A stretch of DNA of 40,194 nucleotides, from positions 1 to 40,194 of the forward strand of contig JAGSHC010000025.1 in NCBI GenBank assembly GCA_023954745.1. Direction: 5' to 3'. The position numbers and the translations under genes were made by a program. The notes under the pieces were generated by a model. The model ran no database searches. It worked only from the letters and a program-made list of their open reading frames with translations, and was not told the DNA's origin. Source of the DNA: Deltaproteobacteria bacterium (GTDB taxonomy: Bacteria; Myxococcota_A; UBA796; UBA9615). Positions 19,677 through 29,447 of the stretch are shown piece after piece (position 1 is the stretch's first letter; each line of letters begins with the position of its first letter).

Positions 19677-20771
19677 ATGGCCCTGCAAGCCGGCATCGTC
19701 GGACTTCCCAACGTCGGCAAGTCCACCCTCTTCAACGCTCTGACCGCGGCGGGGGCGGAGAGCGCCAACTACCCGTTCTGCACCATCGAGCCAAACGTCG
19801 GCGTGGTGCCGGTCCCGGATCCGCGGCTCGCCCAGCTGCATGCCCTCATCGACTCCCAGAAGATCATCCCGGCTTCGGTGGAGATCGTGGACATCGCGGG
19901 CCTCGTGCGTGGCGCCAGCAAGGGGGAGGGGCTCGGCAACCAGTTCCTGGGCAACATCCGCAGTACGGACGCCGTGCTCCAGGTAGTGCGCTGCTTCGAA
20001 GATGGCGACGTCGTCCACGTGGACGGCAGCGTCGATCCGATTCGCGACATCGAGACCATCGAGATCGAGCTCGTGCTCGCCGATCTGGAGTCCGTGACCC
20101 GCCGGCGTGACAAGTACGTTCGCGCCGCGAAGGGGCCCGACAAGGACGCCAAGTTCCAGCTGGCCGTGGCCGAGAAGCTCCTGGAGCTGCTGGAGGACGG
20201 CAAGCCGGCACGGGCTGGCGAGTGGTCCGAGGACGAGTGGGTGAGCGTCGTGGATGCGCAGCTCATCACGAGCAAGCCCGTGCTCTTCGTCTGCAACGTG
20301 GACGAGGATGGGCTCCTCGAGGAAAACGAGCACGTGGCGACGGTGCGCGCCCTCGCAGAAAAGCAGGGGGCAGGAGTCGTCACCATTTGCGCCAAGGTCG
20401 AGGCGGAGCTGTCGGAGCTCGAGCCTGAGGAGCGGGAGGAGTTCCTGGCGGAGCTGGGCCTCACGGAGCCGGGTCTCGCGCTCCTCGCGCGCGAGACCTA
20501 TCGGCTCCTGGGTCTGCAGACGTACTTCACGGCCGGGCCGAAGGAGATCCGCGCGTGGACCATCAAGGTCGGCGCGAAGGCTCCGCAGGCGGCGGGGGTC
20601 ATCCACACCGACTTCGAGCGCGGCTTCATCAAGGCCGAGGTCTACACGATCCCGAACCTGCAGGAGCACCTCACGGAGGCGGGCCTGAAGTCCGCTGGTC
20701 TGCTCCGCATCGAGGGGAAGGAGTACGTCGTCTCCGATGGAGACGTCATGCACTTCCGCTTCAACGTCTGA
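19677..20771 (+). CDS. ychF: Redox/ribosome-associated GTPase-ATPase YchF
   Basis: 364 residues, the normal length. ATG 19677 is preceded by GGAGAG at a good distance; the frame extends upstream without conserved sequence. Motifs in order: GLPNVGKST (G1, residues 9-17), [10 protein letters not shown] (G2 region, ~33-42), [10 protein letters not shown] (G3), and NVDEDG in the place of NKxD, the change that gives YchF its ATP preference. A coiled helical insert follows, and the C-terminal TGS domain includes [29 protein letters not shown] and [19 protein letters not shown]. It binds ribosomes and affects stress tolerance. It is divergent from the lipoprotein gene and overlaps the convergent GAF gene by 11 bases. 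Confidence 0.97.
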   Translation: MALQAGIVGLPNVGKSTLFNALTAAGAESANYPFCTIEPNVGVVPVPDPRLAQLHALIDSQKIIPASVEIVDIAGLVRGASKGEGLGNQFLGNIRSTDAVLQVVRCFEDGDVVHVDGSVDPIRDIETIEIELVLADLESVTRRRDKYVRAAKGPDKDAKFQLAVAEKLLELLEDGKPARAGEWSEDEWVSVVDAQLITSKPVLFVCNVDEDGLLEENEHVATVRALAEKQGAGVVTICAKVEAELSELEPEEREEFLAELGLTEPGLALLARETYRLLGLQTYFTAGPKEIRAWTIKVGAKAPQAAGVIHTDFERGFIKAEVYTIPNLQEHLTEAGLKSAGLLRIEGKEYVVSDGDVMHFRFNV

Positions 20772-21384
20772 CGGAGCCGCTCAGATTCTCGAGGGTGGTC
20801 CCGAGGCGGCGCACTGCCTTCATTGAGGCTTCGGTCATCGGGGCGGGGTCCTTCACGACCAGCGCGAGGTCATCGGCTACGTCGGAGAAGACGGCGCAGT
20901 GGCCCTCCGAGTACTGGTCGGGTTGATGGCTCGAGAAGAAGAGAAACCCCAGGGTGACTCCCTCGACCCTCAGGGGACAGGTGAGGCTCGATCGCACCCC
21001 CTGCCGGTGCACCATCTTTGATGACCTGGACCCCGGGTGTTGCTCCAGGTAGCCCCCGAGGTCGTTGAGGATCCTCGGTTCCCCGCCCTGCGCCACCGCC
21101 CCGAGCGAGGTCTCCCCGAGGGGCAGCGCGTACCTCGAGGGGAGGGGAGGCCCGGCGAGCACTGAGGCTTGCCACCGCATGCGAACCACCGCGGGATCAC
21201 CTTCGATGAGGGCCACGCAGAGCCGATCGAAGGGGATCACGCCGCGGAAGCTCCGGAAGATGAAGGCGCACAGCGCGTCCAAGACCGAGTGCTCACCAGT
21301 CGCAAAGGTGCTCAGAAGCACCAGAGACTGACGTTCGACCTCGCTGGGCGAGTCCGGGCCTGGACGTTTGGCCACCATGCCCAT
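20761..21384 (-). CDS. Stand-alone GAF-domain protein
   Basis: 207 residues from ATG 21384 (a second ATG two codons later is equally possible). The only recognisable part is a GAF-type sensory domain, ~residues 25-180: an N-terminal helix ([13 protein letters not shown]), [58 protein letters not shown] and [21 protein letters not shown]. There is no output domain such as kinase, GGDEF or HTH. GAF domains bind small molecules or cyclic nucleotides and can act as partners of kinases. The ligand is unknown. The gene ends inside the last codons of ychF. Confidence 0.75.
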   Translation of the reverse strand: MGMVAKRPGPDSPSEVERQSLVLLSTFATGEHSVLDALCAFIFRSFRGVIPFDRLCVALIEGDPAVVRMRWQASVLAGPPLPSRYALPLGETSLGAVAQGGEPRILNDLGGYLEQHPGSRSSKMVHRQGVRSSLTCPLRVEGVTLGFLFFSSHQPDQYSEGHCAVFSDVADDLALVVKDPAPMTEASMKAVRRLGTTLENLSGSVRR

Positions 21385-21900
21385 GGCTATAACAGGTACT
21401 GCGGGCCAGGATCCTGAGCATCGCAATTTCACTCCTGCTCGACGGCGCGCCACCGCCGGGCGGCTGTGGAGGGGCCCAGGGCCGGGCCTCTGTGAACGAA
21501 GATGTTCGCGCGCGCTCGCGCGCGAGAAGCGACAACGCCCACGACACGCAGTTGGAGGCCGGGACGATCCTCGCCGAAGCGATCGCCAAGTGGATCGCGA
21601 ATCGACGCCGTCCGGGGGGCTTCGTCGAGCCTCTGGTTCGGGCCGATCCGTTCCCCGGACCGGGTATTGGGAGGCCCTTGGATACGGAGCGGCGCCCACC
21701 ACCTTCTTCCTCGTCGAGCCAGACCACGCCGTGGCTGTCTTCGCTGGAGCCCCCACATCCAGTGAAGTGAGGCGAGCAACGCACGCGCCGTGGTACGAAG
21801 GAACCCTCGTCACACGGCTGTGCCGTGGGATAGAGTGACGCTCGCTAGTGGTCTATCGCCGAGGGGATCGGTGTCGGTGGGCCACGCAAGGGATGAACAC
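21385..21900. other. 516-bp gap upstream of the first giant PKD gene
   Basis: No intact gene is convincing here. Two adjoining plus-strand frames have coding-like third-position GC: about 21550-21680 (LEAGTILAEAIAKWIANRRR) and, one frame over, about 21670-21800 (GAAPTTFFLVEPDHAVAVF). They could be a frameshifted gene remnant. A perfect alternating purine-pyrimidine palindrome lies at 21506-21525, and a CACGGC-TGT-GCCGTG hairpin around 21814-21828. The promoter for the giant gene should be in the last 100 bases, but no clear -35/-10 is seen. Confidence 0.4.
21506..21525. repeat. Palindrome of alternating C and G
   Basis: TCGCGCGCG and CGCGCGCGA flank a CT spacer, giving a 9-bp inverted repeat. 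Alternating CG tracts favour Z-DNA, and the repeat could also extrude as a hairpin. Confidence 0.6.
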
Positions 21901-24900
21901 ATGCTCCGATCGACTCGTATTCTGGTCGTCCTCCTTGGCCTCGCACTGCTCCTGGTGCCGGCCACTGCCATGGGCAGCCACTTCCGTGGGGGGTCCGTCA
22001 CCTGGAACCGCCCATCCACTTCCCAGAACGTATCGTTCACGATCACGCACAGTTGGCGAGTGTCACCGAGCGTGAACTTGATCTACGGGGACGGAGGCAG
22101 CTCGGGCGGACTGGCCAGCACGTCGCTGGGTTCGTTCACGGACAGCACCGGCGCGTCCTACAGCGCCTACACCAGCTCGACGAGCCGCAACTACGGTGGT
22201 TCGGGTCCGTACACCGCGTACTTCACCACGTGCTGTCGGATCGGCGGCATGGGGATGGGGAGCAACGCGTACTTCCGGGTCGAGTCGGTAATCAACTTCT
22301 CGAACGGGAATACCTCCTCGCCTGTGGCGGGCGCACCCGCGCTTCTGCAGATCGTCCGGGGGGCGACGAACACGATCTCGATGGCCGTCGGTGATCCCGA
22401 CAGCAACAGCTCGTCCACGTGCTCCTTCTCGACGTACGCCCAGGCGGTCAACGGAGGCAGCACGACGCTCTTCAAGCCGAGCTGGCTCACGATCGACCCG
22501 AACACCTGCACGATGACGGCGAGTCCGCCATCGAATGCGGCCACGCTCTGGCCCTATTCGGTGCGCATCACCGACAACAACGGCGCGGTGACCACCTTCG
22601 ACGGGATGTTCGAACTCGTGACGGGCACACCGCCGACCTGCACCGGCGGCGGCTCCTTCACCGCCACCGTGGGGCAGACCTTCACCACGCCGATCACCGG
22701 GACCAACTCCACCGGTGGCACCGTCACGATGACCCTGCTGAACGCTCCTTCGGGCTCGACCTTGTTGCCGGGGAGTGGCACGTCCCCCGTGAACTCCACG
22801 TTCTCGTGGACGCCGGGCGGCTCCGACTTCGGGCAGAGCTATGGCGCGTCGGTGATCGTCACGAACGCATCGAACCTTCAGGCTACCTGCCCGCTGACTC
22901 TCACGGTTCCGCTGAACTCCCCGCCGGTGGCGGAAGCCAATGGCACCTACAGCGGCAACAAGGGCGCCCTCGTTCCCGTGACGGCAGTGGGCTCCAGCGA
23001 TCCCGACGGCACGATCACGAATTACGCCTGGGACTGCGACGGCAATGGCACCTTCGAGGTGAGCACCGGCAGCGTGACCGCCAACTGCGGGCCTTTCTCC
23101 CTCGGTGGCTCGTACCCGGTCACCCTGCGCGTCACCGACGATCAGGGCAGCACCGCCACGGACACCACGACCCTGACGATCGCCAATGCGGGCCCCAGCG
23201 CCCAGGCCAACGGGCCGTACACGGTGAACCAGGGTCAGAACGTGACCATCCAGAGTGCCGGCTCGTCCGACGGTGACGGCGGCACGCTCTCCTACGAATG
23301 GAACTGCTCGAGCACGTCGACGTCGGGCCTCGTCAGCGGTTCAGCGAACCAGACCTGCAACTACGCCGACGACGGCACGGTCTTCGGTCTGCTTCGCGTC
23401 TGCGATCCCGAGGGCGCGTGTGCCACCGACACCTTCCAGGTGAACGTCACCAACACCGCGCCCACCGCCAACGCGGGCGGCCCCTACAACACCGGTCAGG
23501 GCGCCAGCGTGACGGTCTCGGGCAGCGCGTCCACCGACCCGGATGGGACCATCTCGACCTACGAGTGGGACTGCGACTCCAGCAACGGCATCAGCTACTC
23601 CGCACCGTCCGCGAGCCCGACCAGCACGTGCCTCTGGCCCGACGACGGGACCTACACCGTCACCCTGCGGGTCACTGACGACGACGGAGCGACGGCGACG
23701 GCGACGGCGACGGCCACGGTGACCAACACCCTGCCCATCGCGAACGCGGGCGGGCCGTACTCGGGTCAGAAGAACAGCAACATCCAGGTCTCCGGCTCGG
23801 CATCGAGCGACCCCGACGGAACCATCGTGCTGTACCAGTGGGACTGCGATTCGAGCAACGGTGTGAGCTTCAACACCGGCAGCCCGACCCCCACCCTGAA
23901 CTGCCAGTACTCCTCCATCGGGTCCTACACGGTCACTCTGCAGGTGACTGACGACGACGGCGCGACGGACATTGACACGGCGACAGTCTCGGTGATCAAC
24001 GCGGATCCGATCGCGAACCCCGGGGGCCCCTACTCGGCGTTCCAGAACACGCCGGTGACGCTCAACGGCGCGCTCTCGAGCGACCCCGACGGCTTCCTCG
24101 TCTCTTACGAGTGGGACTGCAACACCGCCAACGGCACGAGCTACTCGGCGCCGTCGGCGAGCCCGCTGTTCGACTGCACCTACACCACCACGGGGACGTT
24201 CACGGTGATCCTGCGGGTCACCGATGACGACGGCGCAACGGACACCGGCACCACGACGGTCGCCATCACGAACCAGTCTCCCATCGCGGAAGCCGGCGGC
24301 CCGTACGCCGGCAGCCAGGGCGTCGCGATGCCTGTCTTCGCCTTCGGGTCCAACGACCCGGACGGCACGCTCACGACGTACGAGTGGGACTGCGACAACA
24401 ACGGCACCTTCGAGGTGACCAGCAGCTCGCAGACCGGCTCGACCTGCACCTTCGCGACGATCGGTACCTACACGATCACGCTCCGGGTGACGGATGACGA
24501 CGGCGCCCAGACAACCGACACGGCCACCGCGCTCATCGGAAACCAGGCTCCCGTGGCAGCTCCCGGTGGGCCGTACGCCGCGCTCCAGTCCCAGAACGTC
24601 CTGGTGGACGGCACCCAGTCCGCTGATGTGGACGGCACCATCGTGGACTACGCCTGGGACTGCGACGCCGGCAATGGCGTCAGCCTCACCAGCACCGGCA
24701 CCACGGCCGTCTTCTCCTGCAGCTACGCGGTCGTTGGCACCTACACGGTGACCCTCCAGGTCACGGACGACGACGGCGCGACGGACAGCCAGACCACGCA
24801 GGTCATCGTGAGCAACGGCGCGCCCGTTGCGGTGGCCGGCGGGCCCTACACCGGCGTGAAGAACGTCCCGGTGACGGTCGACGCCTCGGGCAGCTCCGAC

Positions 24901-27900
24901 GCCGATGGGAGCCTCGTCTCCTACGCCTGGGACTGTGACTCCGACGGGATTGTCGATGTGACCCTCGCGACGCCGACGGCGGCGTGCATCTACGGCGCCA
25001 TCGGCACCTACACGGTCACCCTCACGGTCACCGACAACGACGGCGGCACCTCGACGGACACCGGCACCGTAAACATCCCCGCGGTGAACACGGTGGCGGA
25101 CGCGGGCGGCCCCTACGCGGGCACCCAGGGCGTTCCCCTGGCCCTCGACGGCTCGGGCAGCAGCGACAGCGACGGAAACATCGCCACCTACGAGTGGGAC
25201 TGCGAGGGCGACGGCGTCTACGAGTTCATCTCGTTCAACGCCAACGACGTCACCTGCACCTACACCCTCGTTGGCGTCTACACGCTCCAGCTGCAGGTCA
25301 CCGACGACGACGGTCTGACGGACACGGACTCCGTCACCGTGACGCTCGCCAACATCCTCCCCGTCGCAGACGCGGGGGGTCCCTACACCGGCACCGAGGC
25401 CACGCCCATCGCGGTGGACGGCACCGGCTCGGGAGACGTCGACGGCACGATCGTCCAGTACTCCTGGGACTGCAACAGCGACGGATTGCCCAACGCCATC
25501 AGCCCGGCGCCCTTCGGCAACACGTGCGTGTTCACCGCTGCCGGCACCTACACGTTGACCCTGACGGTCACGGACAACGACGGCGCGACGGACACGGACA
25601 CCGCCACGGTCACTGTGGTGAGCACCCCCCCGCTTGCCGCGGCTGGCGGGCCCTACTCCGGTGGCGAGGGCAGCAACATCCTCCTCGATGGCAGCGGCTC
25701 CACGGACACCGGCGGGACCATCACCCTGTACGAGTGGGACTGCCAGAGCGACGGCGTGTACGAGATCAACTCGACGCAGCCCCTCGGTGACGCGTGCAGC
25801 TACGTCGATGAGGGCAACTTCACGGTGACCCTGCGGGTGACCGACGACGACGGTGACACCGCCGTTTCGGTGGCGACCATCGCCGTGGCCAACGTCGCTC
25901 CGACCCTCACCGGGCCCATCGGGCCGACCACCGGCGACGAGGGGACGACCCTCAACTGGTCCGCCACCGCCACCGACCCCGGTGTCAACGATGTGTTGAC
26001 CTACAGCTGGGACTTCGGCGACGGCACCTCCGGCACTGGCAACTCGGCGTTCCACGCGTACACCGAGGACGGCGTCTACACCGTCACGGTGACGGTGGAC
26101 GACGGCGACGGCGGGACCGACGTGGGCACCGCAACGGTCACCATCGGCAACGTGGCACCGACCTTCAACCTGGCGACCATTCCGAACCTCGCGGACGAGG
26201 GGCAGCAGCTGACCTTCACGGCGACGGCGAGCGATGCGGGCACCAACGACGTGCTGGCCTTCGACTGGGACTTCGGCGACGGCGGCACTGAGACGGGCGA
26301 CAACGTCGTCTACACCTACGCCGACGACGGCGTCTTCACGGTGACCGTGACGGTGACCGATGACGACGGCGCGACGGACGTGACCAGCGCCCAGATCGTC
26401 GTGAACAACGTTGCACCGGTCATCACGGTCCTCAGCGGGGACCTCGCCGGGAACGAGGGCGACCTCCTCTCCTGGGAAGGCGCCGCGACGGACGTTGGGG
26501 TGCTCGACATCCTTACCTACAGCTGGGACTTCGGCGACGGGAACACCGCCACGGGAACCAACGTCACGAACATCTTCGCGAACGAGGGCCAGTACGTGGT
26601 CACGCTGACCGTCGACGACGGCGACGGCGGAGTCACCACCTCGACCCTCACGGTGGTGGTGGGCAACCTCGCCCCGTCCGTGACGAGCGTGAATGCAGCC
26701 GGCGGCGACGAAGGCGACCCGCTCACCTGGACGGTGACGGCGCAGGACGCTGGTGTCGGCGACACAATCACGTACAGCTGGGACTTCGGTGATGGCACCT
26801 TCGCGGCGGGCGACACCGTCACGAAGACCTACACGGACGATGGGACCTTCAGCGTCATCGTCTCGGCCATGGATGACGCAGGCGCCGTCGGCACCTCCCT
26901 CATCGAGATCACCATCAACAACGTCGCGCCGGTGATCCTCTCGATGGCCGGAGTACCCAACACGACCCCGGACGAGGGCAGTGAACTCGACCTCGAGGCC
27001 ACCGCTACGGACCAGGGCGCCGACGACATTCCCGACCTCATCTACACGTGGGACTTCGGCGACGGCAGCCCGACGGAGACGGGTGCGGCCGCGGAGCACA
27101 CCTGGGCTGACGACGGCCAGTTCACCGTCACGCTGACGGTGGATGACCAGGACGGTGGGGTCACGACCCAGACCCTCGTGGTCGATGTCCAGAACGTGGA
27201 CCCGATCATCTCGACCTCGCCCCCGGTCAACGCGCTGGAGGACAACCTGTACACCTACGTGCCACAGGTCCAGGACCCGGGCGACGAGGTGTTCACGTGG
27301 ACGATCTCGGCCTCGGCGCCCCCCAGCATGGTCATCGACCCCCTGACCGGCGTCATCACCTGGACGCCGGACTACGACGACTTCCTCGTGGGTCAGTACA
27401 GCGTCACGCTGACGGTCGACGATGGCGATGGTGGTATCGACCAGCAGTCGTGGACGATCACTGTCTTCTCCGACGACAGCGACAACGACGGCATCCCGGA
27501 CGACTGGGAGAACGACAACGGCCTCGACCCGAACGACCCGAACGACGCTGGGCAGGACCCGGACGGAGACGGAATCACGAACCTCGGCGAGTTCGGTCTC
27601 GACCAGGACCCGAACGTCTACGACGGTCCGTCCCAGCCGGTTCCGATCTCGCCCATCCAGGGCGCGGTGGTCACCGAGATCTCTCCCGACCTGCTCTTCC
27701 AGAACGCGACGGACCCCCAGAACGAGGCTCTGCTCTACGACCTGCAGGTCTTCGAGGATGAGTTCATGAACGTGATGGTGACCGAGGTCTACGGCGTGCT
27801 CGAGGACCCGAGCGGCGAGACCTTCTGGAAGGTGGATATCGTCCTCGCGGAGGACACCCAGTACTGGTGGCACGTCCGCGCCAACGACCCGTGGACGGCG

Positions 27901-29091
27901 GGCGAGTGGTCGGACCTCGAGGACTTCACCCTCAACGAGTTCAACGACGGCCCCGGTGTCCCGGAGCTCGTCTACCCCATCGACGGCGAAGTGGTCACTG
28001 TGCTTCAGCCCGAGCTGGAGTGGACGCAGGTCGAGGACCCCGACGGCGACGCCATTACCTACGACATCGTCGTCTACGCCGACGATGCGGTGACGGTGGT
28101 CGCCGAAGGCTTCGACGTCCCGGACAGCGGCAACGCGACGAGCCTCTGGATGGTCGATGTCGCCCTCACGGACGACAGCAACTACTGGTGGTCTGCGCGC
28201 GCCCTCGACGACGAAGGCGGCGTGAGCGACTGGGCGGAGGCTGAGCCCTTCTTCCTGACCACCGAGAACGGCGCCCCCGACAGCCCGGTCTTCATCGACC
28301 CCGAGGATGGCGACGAGATTGAAGAGATCTCGCCGACACTCACCGCCACCGAGGTCGAAGACCCCGAGGGTGGCGAGGTGACCTACGAGTTCGAGATCGA
28401 CCAGGTCGGCACGTTCGACTCCATCGACTACCGCATGGGCACGGTGCCGGCGACGGACACCGGCACGGTCTGGTGGGACCTGGAGTTGGCGGGCATCGAG
28501 CTCGACCAGAACGCCTGGGTCTTCGCCCGTGTGCGCGCCATCGACGAGCTGGGCATCGCGTCGGCCCCCGACACGATCACCTTCTACGTGCGCGGCGAGA
28601 ACGACGCGCCGCCGACGCCGACGCTGCTCCGCCCCGAAGATGGCTCGACCGTTCCGGGCGTGGGCGTGGCGCTGGTGCTCCGCAACGTCGATGACATCGA
28701 GGACGACATTGTCTTCTACGACTTCATCCTCGCCACGGACCCGGAGATGACCGACGTCGTGTTTGACAGCGACGGAGTCGCCGAGGGCGCGGGCCCCGAT
28801 GACGAAGAGGACGTGACCTCGGTGTTGGTGCCGGAGACGCTCCTCGGCGAGTTCTACTGGACCGCCCGTGCGGTGGACGATCGCGGTGCCGCGTCGGATT
28901 GGGCAGAGCCCTTCCACTTCATCGCGACCGGGGACTCCGACAGCGGACCGTTCATCGACCCCGACTCGTTCGTGGCCGGCGCTGGCTGCAAGGCGTGCGC
29001 CTCCTCGGTGAGCGCAGCGGATGAGCCGGCCACCCTGTGGCTGCTCGCCCTCTTGCCCGCCGCGATGCTCGTCCGGCGCCGCCGCCGCTAG
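21901..29091 (+). CDS. Giant secreted PKD-repeat surface protein A (2396 aa)
   Basis: ATG 21901 is followed by a clear signal peptide (1-24) and the motif SHFRGGSVTW. Residues ~27-240 are a conserved N-terminal region of unknown fold with paired Cys; ~245-340 is an Ig-like domain. Sixteen PKD domains span ~343-1768: eleven with GGPY-type starts, WDC (WNC in the second) and a second Cys, then five with WDFGDG. An Ig/cadherin-like domain (ITWTPDY), a TSP3-like DNDGIPDDW...DPDGDGITN segment (~1857-1905) and four FnIII-like domains (to ~2340) follow. The tail has GCKAC (C2363, C2366), a hydrophobic helix and RRRRR: a MYXO-CTERM-like sorting signal. No catalytic domain is seen. It is probably a long, calcium-stiffened surface adhesin or matrix protein. 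Confidence 0.88.
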   Translation: MLRSTRILVVLLGLALLLVPATAMGSHFRGGSVTWNRPSTSQNVSFTITHSWRVSPSVNLIYGDGGSSGGLASTSLGSFTDSTGASYSAYTSSTSRNYGGSGPYTAYFTTCCRIGGMGMGSNAYFRVESVINFSNGNTSSPVAGAPALLQIVRGATNTISMAVGDPDSNSSSTCSFSTYAQAVNGGSTTLFKPSWLTIDPNTCTMTASPPSNAATLWPYSVRITDNNGAVTTFDGMFELVTGTPPTCTGGGSFTATVGQTFTTPITGTNSTGGTVTMTLLNAPSGSTLLPGSGTSPVNSTFSWTPGGSDFGQSYGASVIVTNASNLQATCPLTLTVPLNSPPVAEANGTYSGNKGALVPVTAVGSSDPDGTITNYAWDCDGNGTFEVSTGSVTANCGPFSLGGSYPVTLRVTDDQGSTATDTTTLTIANAGPSAQANGPYTVNQGQNVTIQSAGSSDGDGGTLSYEWNCSSTSTSGLVSGSANQTCNYADDGTVFGLLRVCDPEGACATDTFQVNVTNTAPTANAGGPYNTGQGASVTVSGSASTDPDGTISTYEWDCDSSNGISYSAPSASPTSTCLWPDDGTYTVTLRVTDDDGATATATATATVTNTLPIANAGGPYSGQKNSNIQVSGSASSDPDGTIVLYQWDCDSSNGVSFNTGSPTPTLNCQYSSIGSYTVTLQVTDDDGATDIDTATVSVINADPIANPGGPYSAFQNTPVTLNGALSSDPDGFLVSYEWDCNTANGTSYSAPSASPLFDCTYTTTGTFTVILRVTDDDGATDTGTTTVAITNQSPIAEAGGPYAGSQGVAMPVFAFGSNDPDGTLTTYEWDCDNNGTFEVTSSSQTGSTCTFATIGTYTITLRVTDDDGAQTTDTATALIGNQAPVAAPGGPYAALQSQNVLVDGTQSADVDGTIVDYAWDCDAGNGVSLTSTGTTAVFSCSYAVVGTYTVTLQVTDDDGATDSQTTQVIVSNGAPVAVAGGPYTGVKNVPVTVDASGSSDADGSLVSYAWDCDSDGIVDVTLATPTAACIYGAIGTYTVTLTVTDNDGGTSTDTGTVNIPAVNTVADAGGPYAGTQGVPLALDGSGSSDSDGNIATYEWDCEGDGVYEFISFNANDVTCTYTLVGVYTLQLQVTDDDGLTDTDSVTVTLANILPVADAGGPYTGTEATPIAVDGTGSGDVDGTIVQYSWDCNSDGLPNAISPAPFGNTCVFTAAGTYTLTLTVTDNDGATDTDTATVTVVSTPPLAAAGGPYSGGEGSNILLDGSGSTDTGGTITLYEWDCQSDGVYEINSTQPLGDACSYVDEGNFTVTLRVTDDDGDTAVSVATIAVANVAPTLTGPIGPTTGDEGTTLNWSATATDPGVNDVLTYSWDFGDGTSGTGNSAFHAYTEDGVYTVTVTVDDGDGGTDVGTATVTIGNVAPTFNLATIPNLADEGQQLTFTATASDAGTNDVLAFDWDFGDGGTETGDNVVYTYADDGVFTVTVTVTDDDGATDVTSAQIVVNNVAPVITVLSGDLAGNEGDLLSWEGAATDVGVLDILTYSWDFGDGNTATGTNVTNIFANEGQYVVTLTVDDGDGGVTTSTLTVVVGNLAPSVTSVNAAGGDEGDPLTWTVTAQDAGVGDTITYSWDFGDGTFAAGDTVTKTYTDDGTFSVIVSAMDDAGAVGTSLIEITINNVAPVILSMAGVPNTTPDEGSELDLEATATDQGADDIPDLIYTWDFGDGSPTETGAAAEHTWADDGQFTVTLTVDDQDGGVTTQTLVVDVQNVDPIISTSPPVNALEDNLYTYVPQVQDPGDEVFTWTISASAPPSMVIDPLTGVITWTPDYDDFLVGQYSVTLTVDDGDGGIDQQSWTITVFSDDSDNDGIPDDWENDNGLDPNDPNDAGQDPDGDGITNLGEFGLDQDPNVYDGPSQPVPISPIQGAVVTEISPDLLFQNATDPQNEALLYDLQVFEDEFMNVMVTEVYGVLEDPSGETFWKVDIVLAEDTQYWWHVRANDPWTAGEWSDLEDFTLNEFNDGPGVPELVYPIDGEVVTVLQPELEWTQVEDPDGDAITYDIVVYADDAVTVVAEGFDVPDSGNATSLWMVDVALTDDSNYWWSARALDDEGGVSDWAEAEPFFLTTENGAPDSPVFIDPEDGDEIEEISPTLTATEVEDPEGGEVTYEFEIDQVGTFDSIDYRMGTVPATDTGTVWWDLELAGIELDQNAWVFARVRAIDELGIASAPDTITFYVRGENDAPPTPTLLRPEDGSTVPGVGVALVLRNVDDIEDDIVFYDFILATDPEMTDVVFDSDGVAEGAGPDDEEDVTSVLVPETLLGEFYWTARAVDDRGAASDWAEPFHFIATGDSDSGPFIDPDSFVAGAGCKACASSVSAADEPATLWLLALLPAAMLVRRRRR

Positions 29092-29111
29092 CAGCGAGAG
29101 ACAAACTGAGC

Positions 29112-29141
29112 GCAACGCCTCGGCCTCGGCCGGGGCGTTGC
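29112..29141 (+). terminator. Long hairpin after giant gene A
   Basis: GCAACGCCTCGGCC pairs with GGCCGGGGCGTTGC, a 14-bp stem with one T-G pair and a tight TC turn. It starts 20 bases after the stop. There is no long T-run. Its right arm and tail (GGCGTTGCTGCTTGGG) recur after giant gene B. Confidence 0.65.
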
Positions 29142-29290
29142 TGCTTGGGGGGATAGGCCTCGGCCTCGGCCAGGAGGCTCAGAGCCGCTGGCGTGACGCG
29201 CCCCGGAGGCGGGGAACCTGCGGGTTCCTTGGGCGTCCGCGAGCGAACTTGGACTCGCGTGCTTCGCACGGACCGAGGGCGAAGCCTTGC

Positions 29291-29409
29291 AGGCCGGGCC
29301 GCCTTACAGGCCGGGCCGCCTTACAGGCCGGGCCGCCTTACAGGCCGGGCCGCCTTACAGGCCGGGCCGCCTTACAGGCCGGCCCCTCTTGAAGGCCGGC
29401 CCGCCTTGC
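29291..29409. repeat. 17-bp tandem repeat array (7 units)
   Basis: Five identical units AGGCCGGGCCGCCTTAC start at 29291, 29308, 29325, 29342 and 29359; two degenerate units follow at 29376 and 29393. The 17-base period is not a multiple of three and the array lies in the convergent spacer between giant gene A and the Kelch/MopE-like gene, so it is not protein-coding. The whole 29092-29447 gap otherwise contains the hairpin at 29112 and a duplicated CCTCGGCCTCGGCC (29118 and 29158). Confidence 0.9.
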
Positions 29410-29447
29410 GTGGGTCAGAAGACGTATCTGGCGTCCGAGGCCGGGCC

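Noticed and set aside
22927-29091. Giant protein A as a secreted chitinase, collagenase or protease with PKD accessory domains
   Set aside because: No catalytic domain or metal-site motif is visible anywhere in the protein; only binding and spacer-type domains are seen.
23341-29115. Minus-strand open frame of ~1900 codons opposite giant gene A, and a similar ~1700-codon frame at 32034-37136
   Set aside because: They are antisense shadows: the GAC/GTC/ACC-rich sense codons leave no stops on the other strand. The products are Val/Arg/Gly/His-rich with no signal, domain or sensible start.
29291-29409. CRISPR array
   Set aside because: The 17-bp units are directly adjacent with no spacers, and no cas gene is present.
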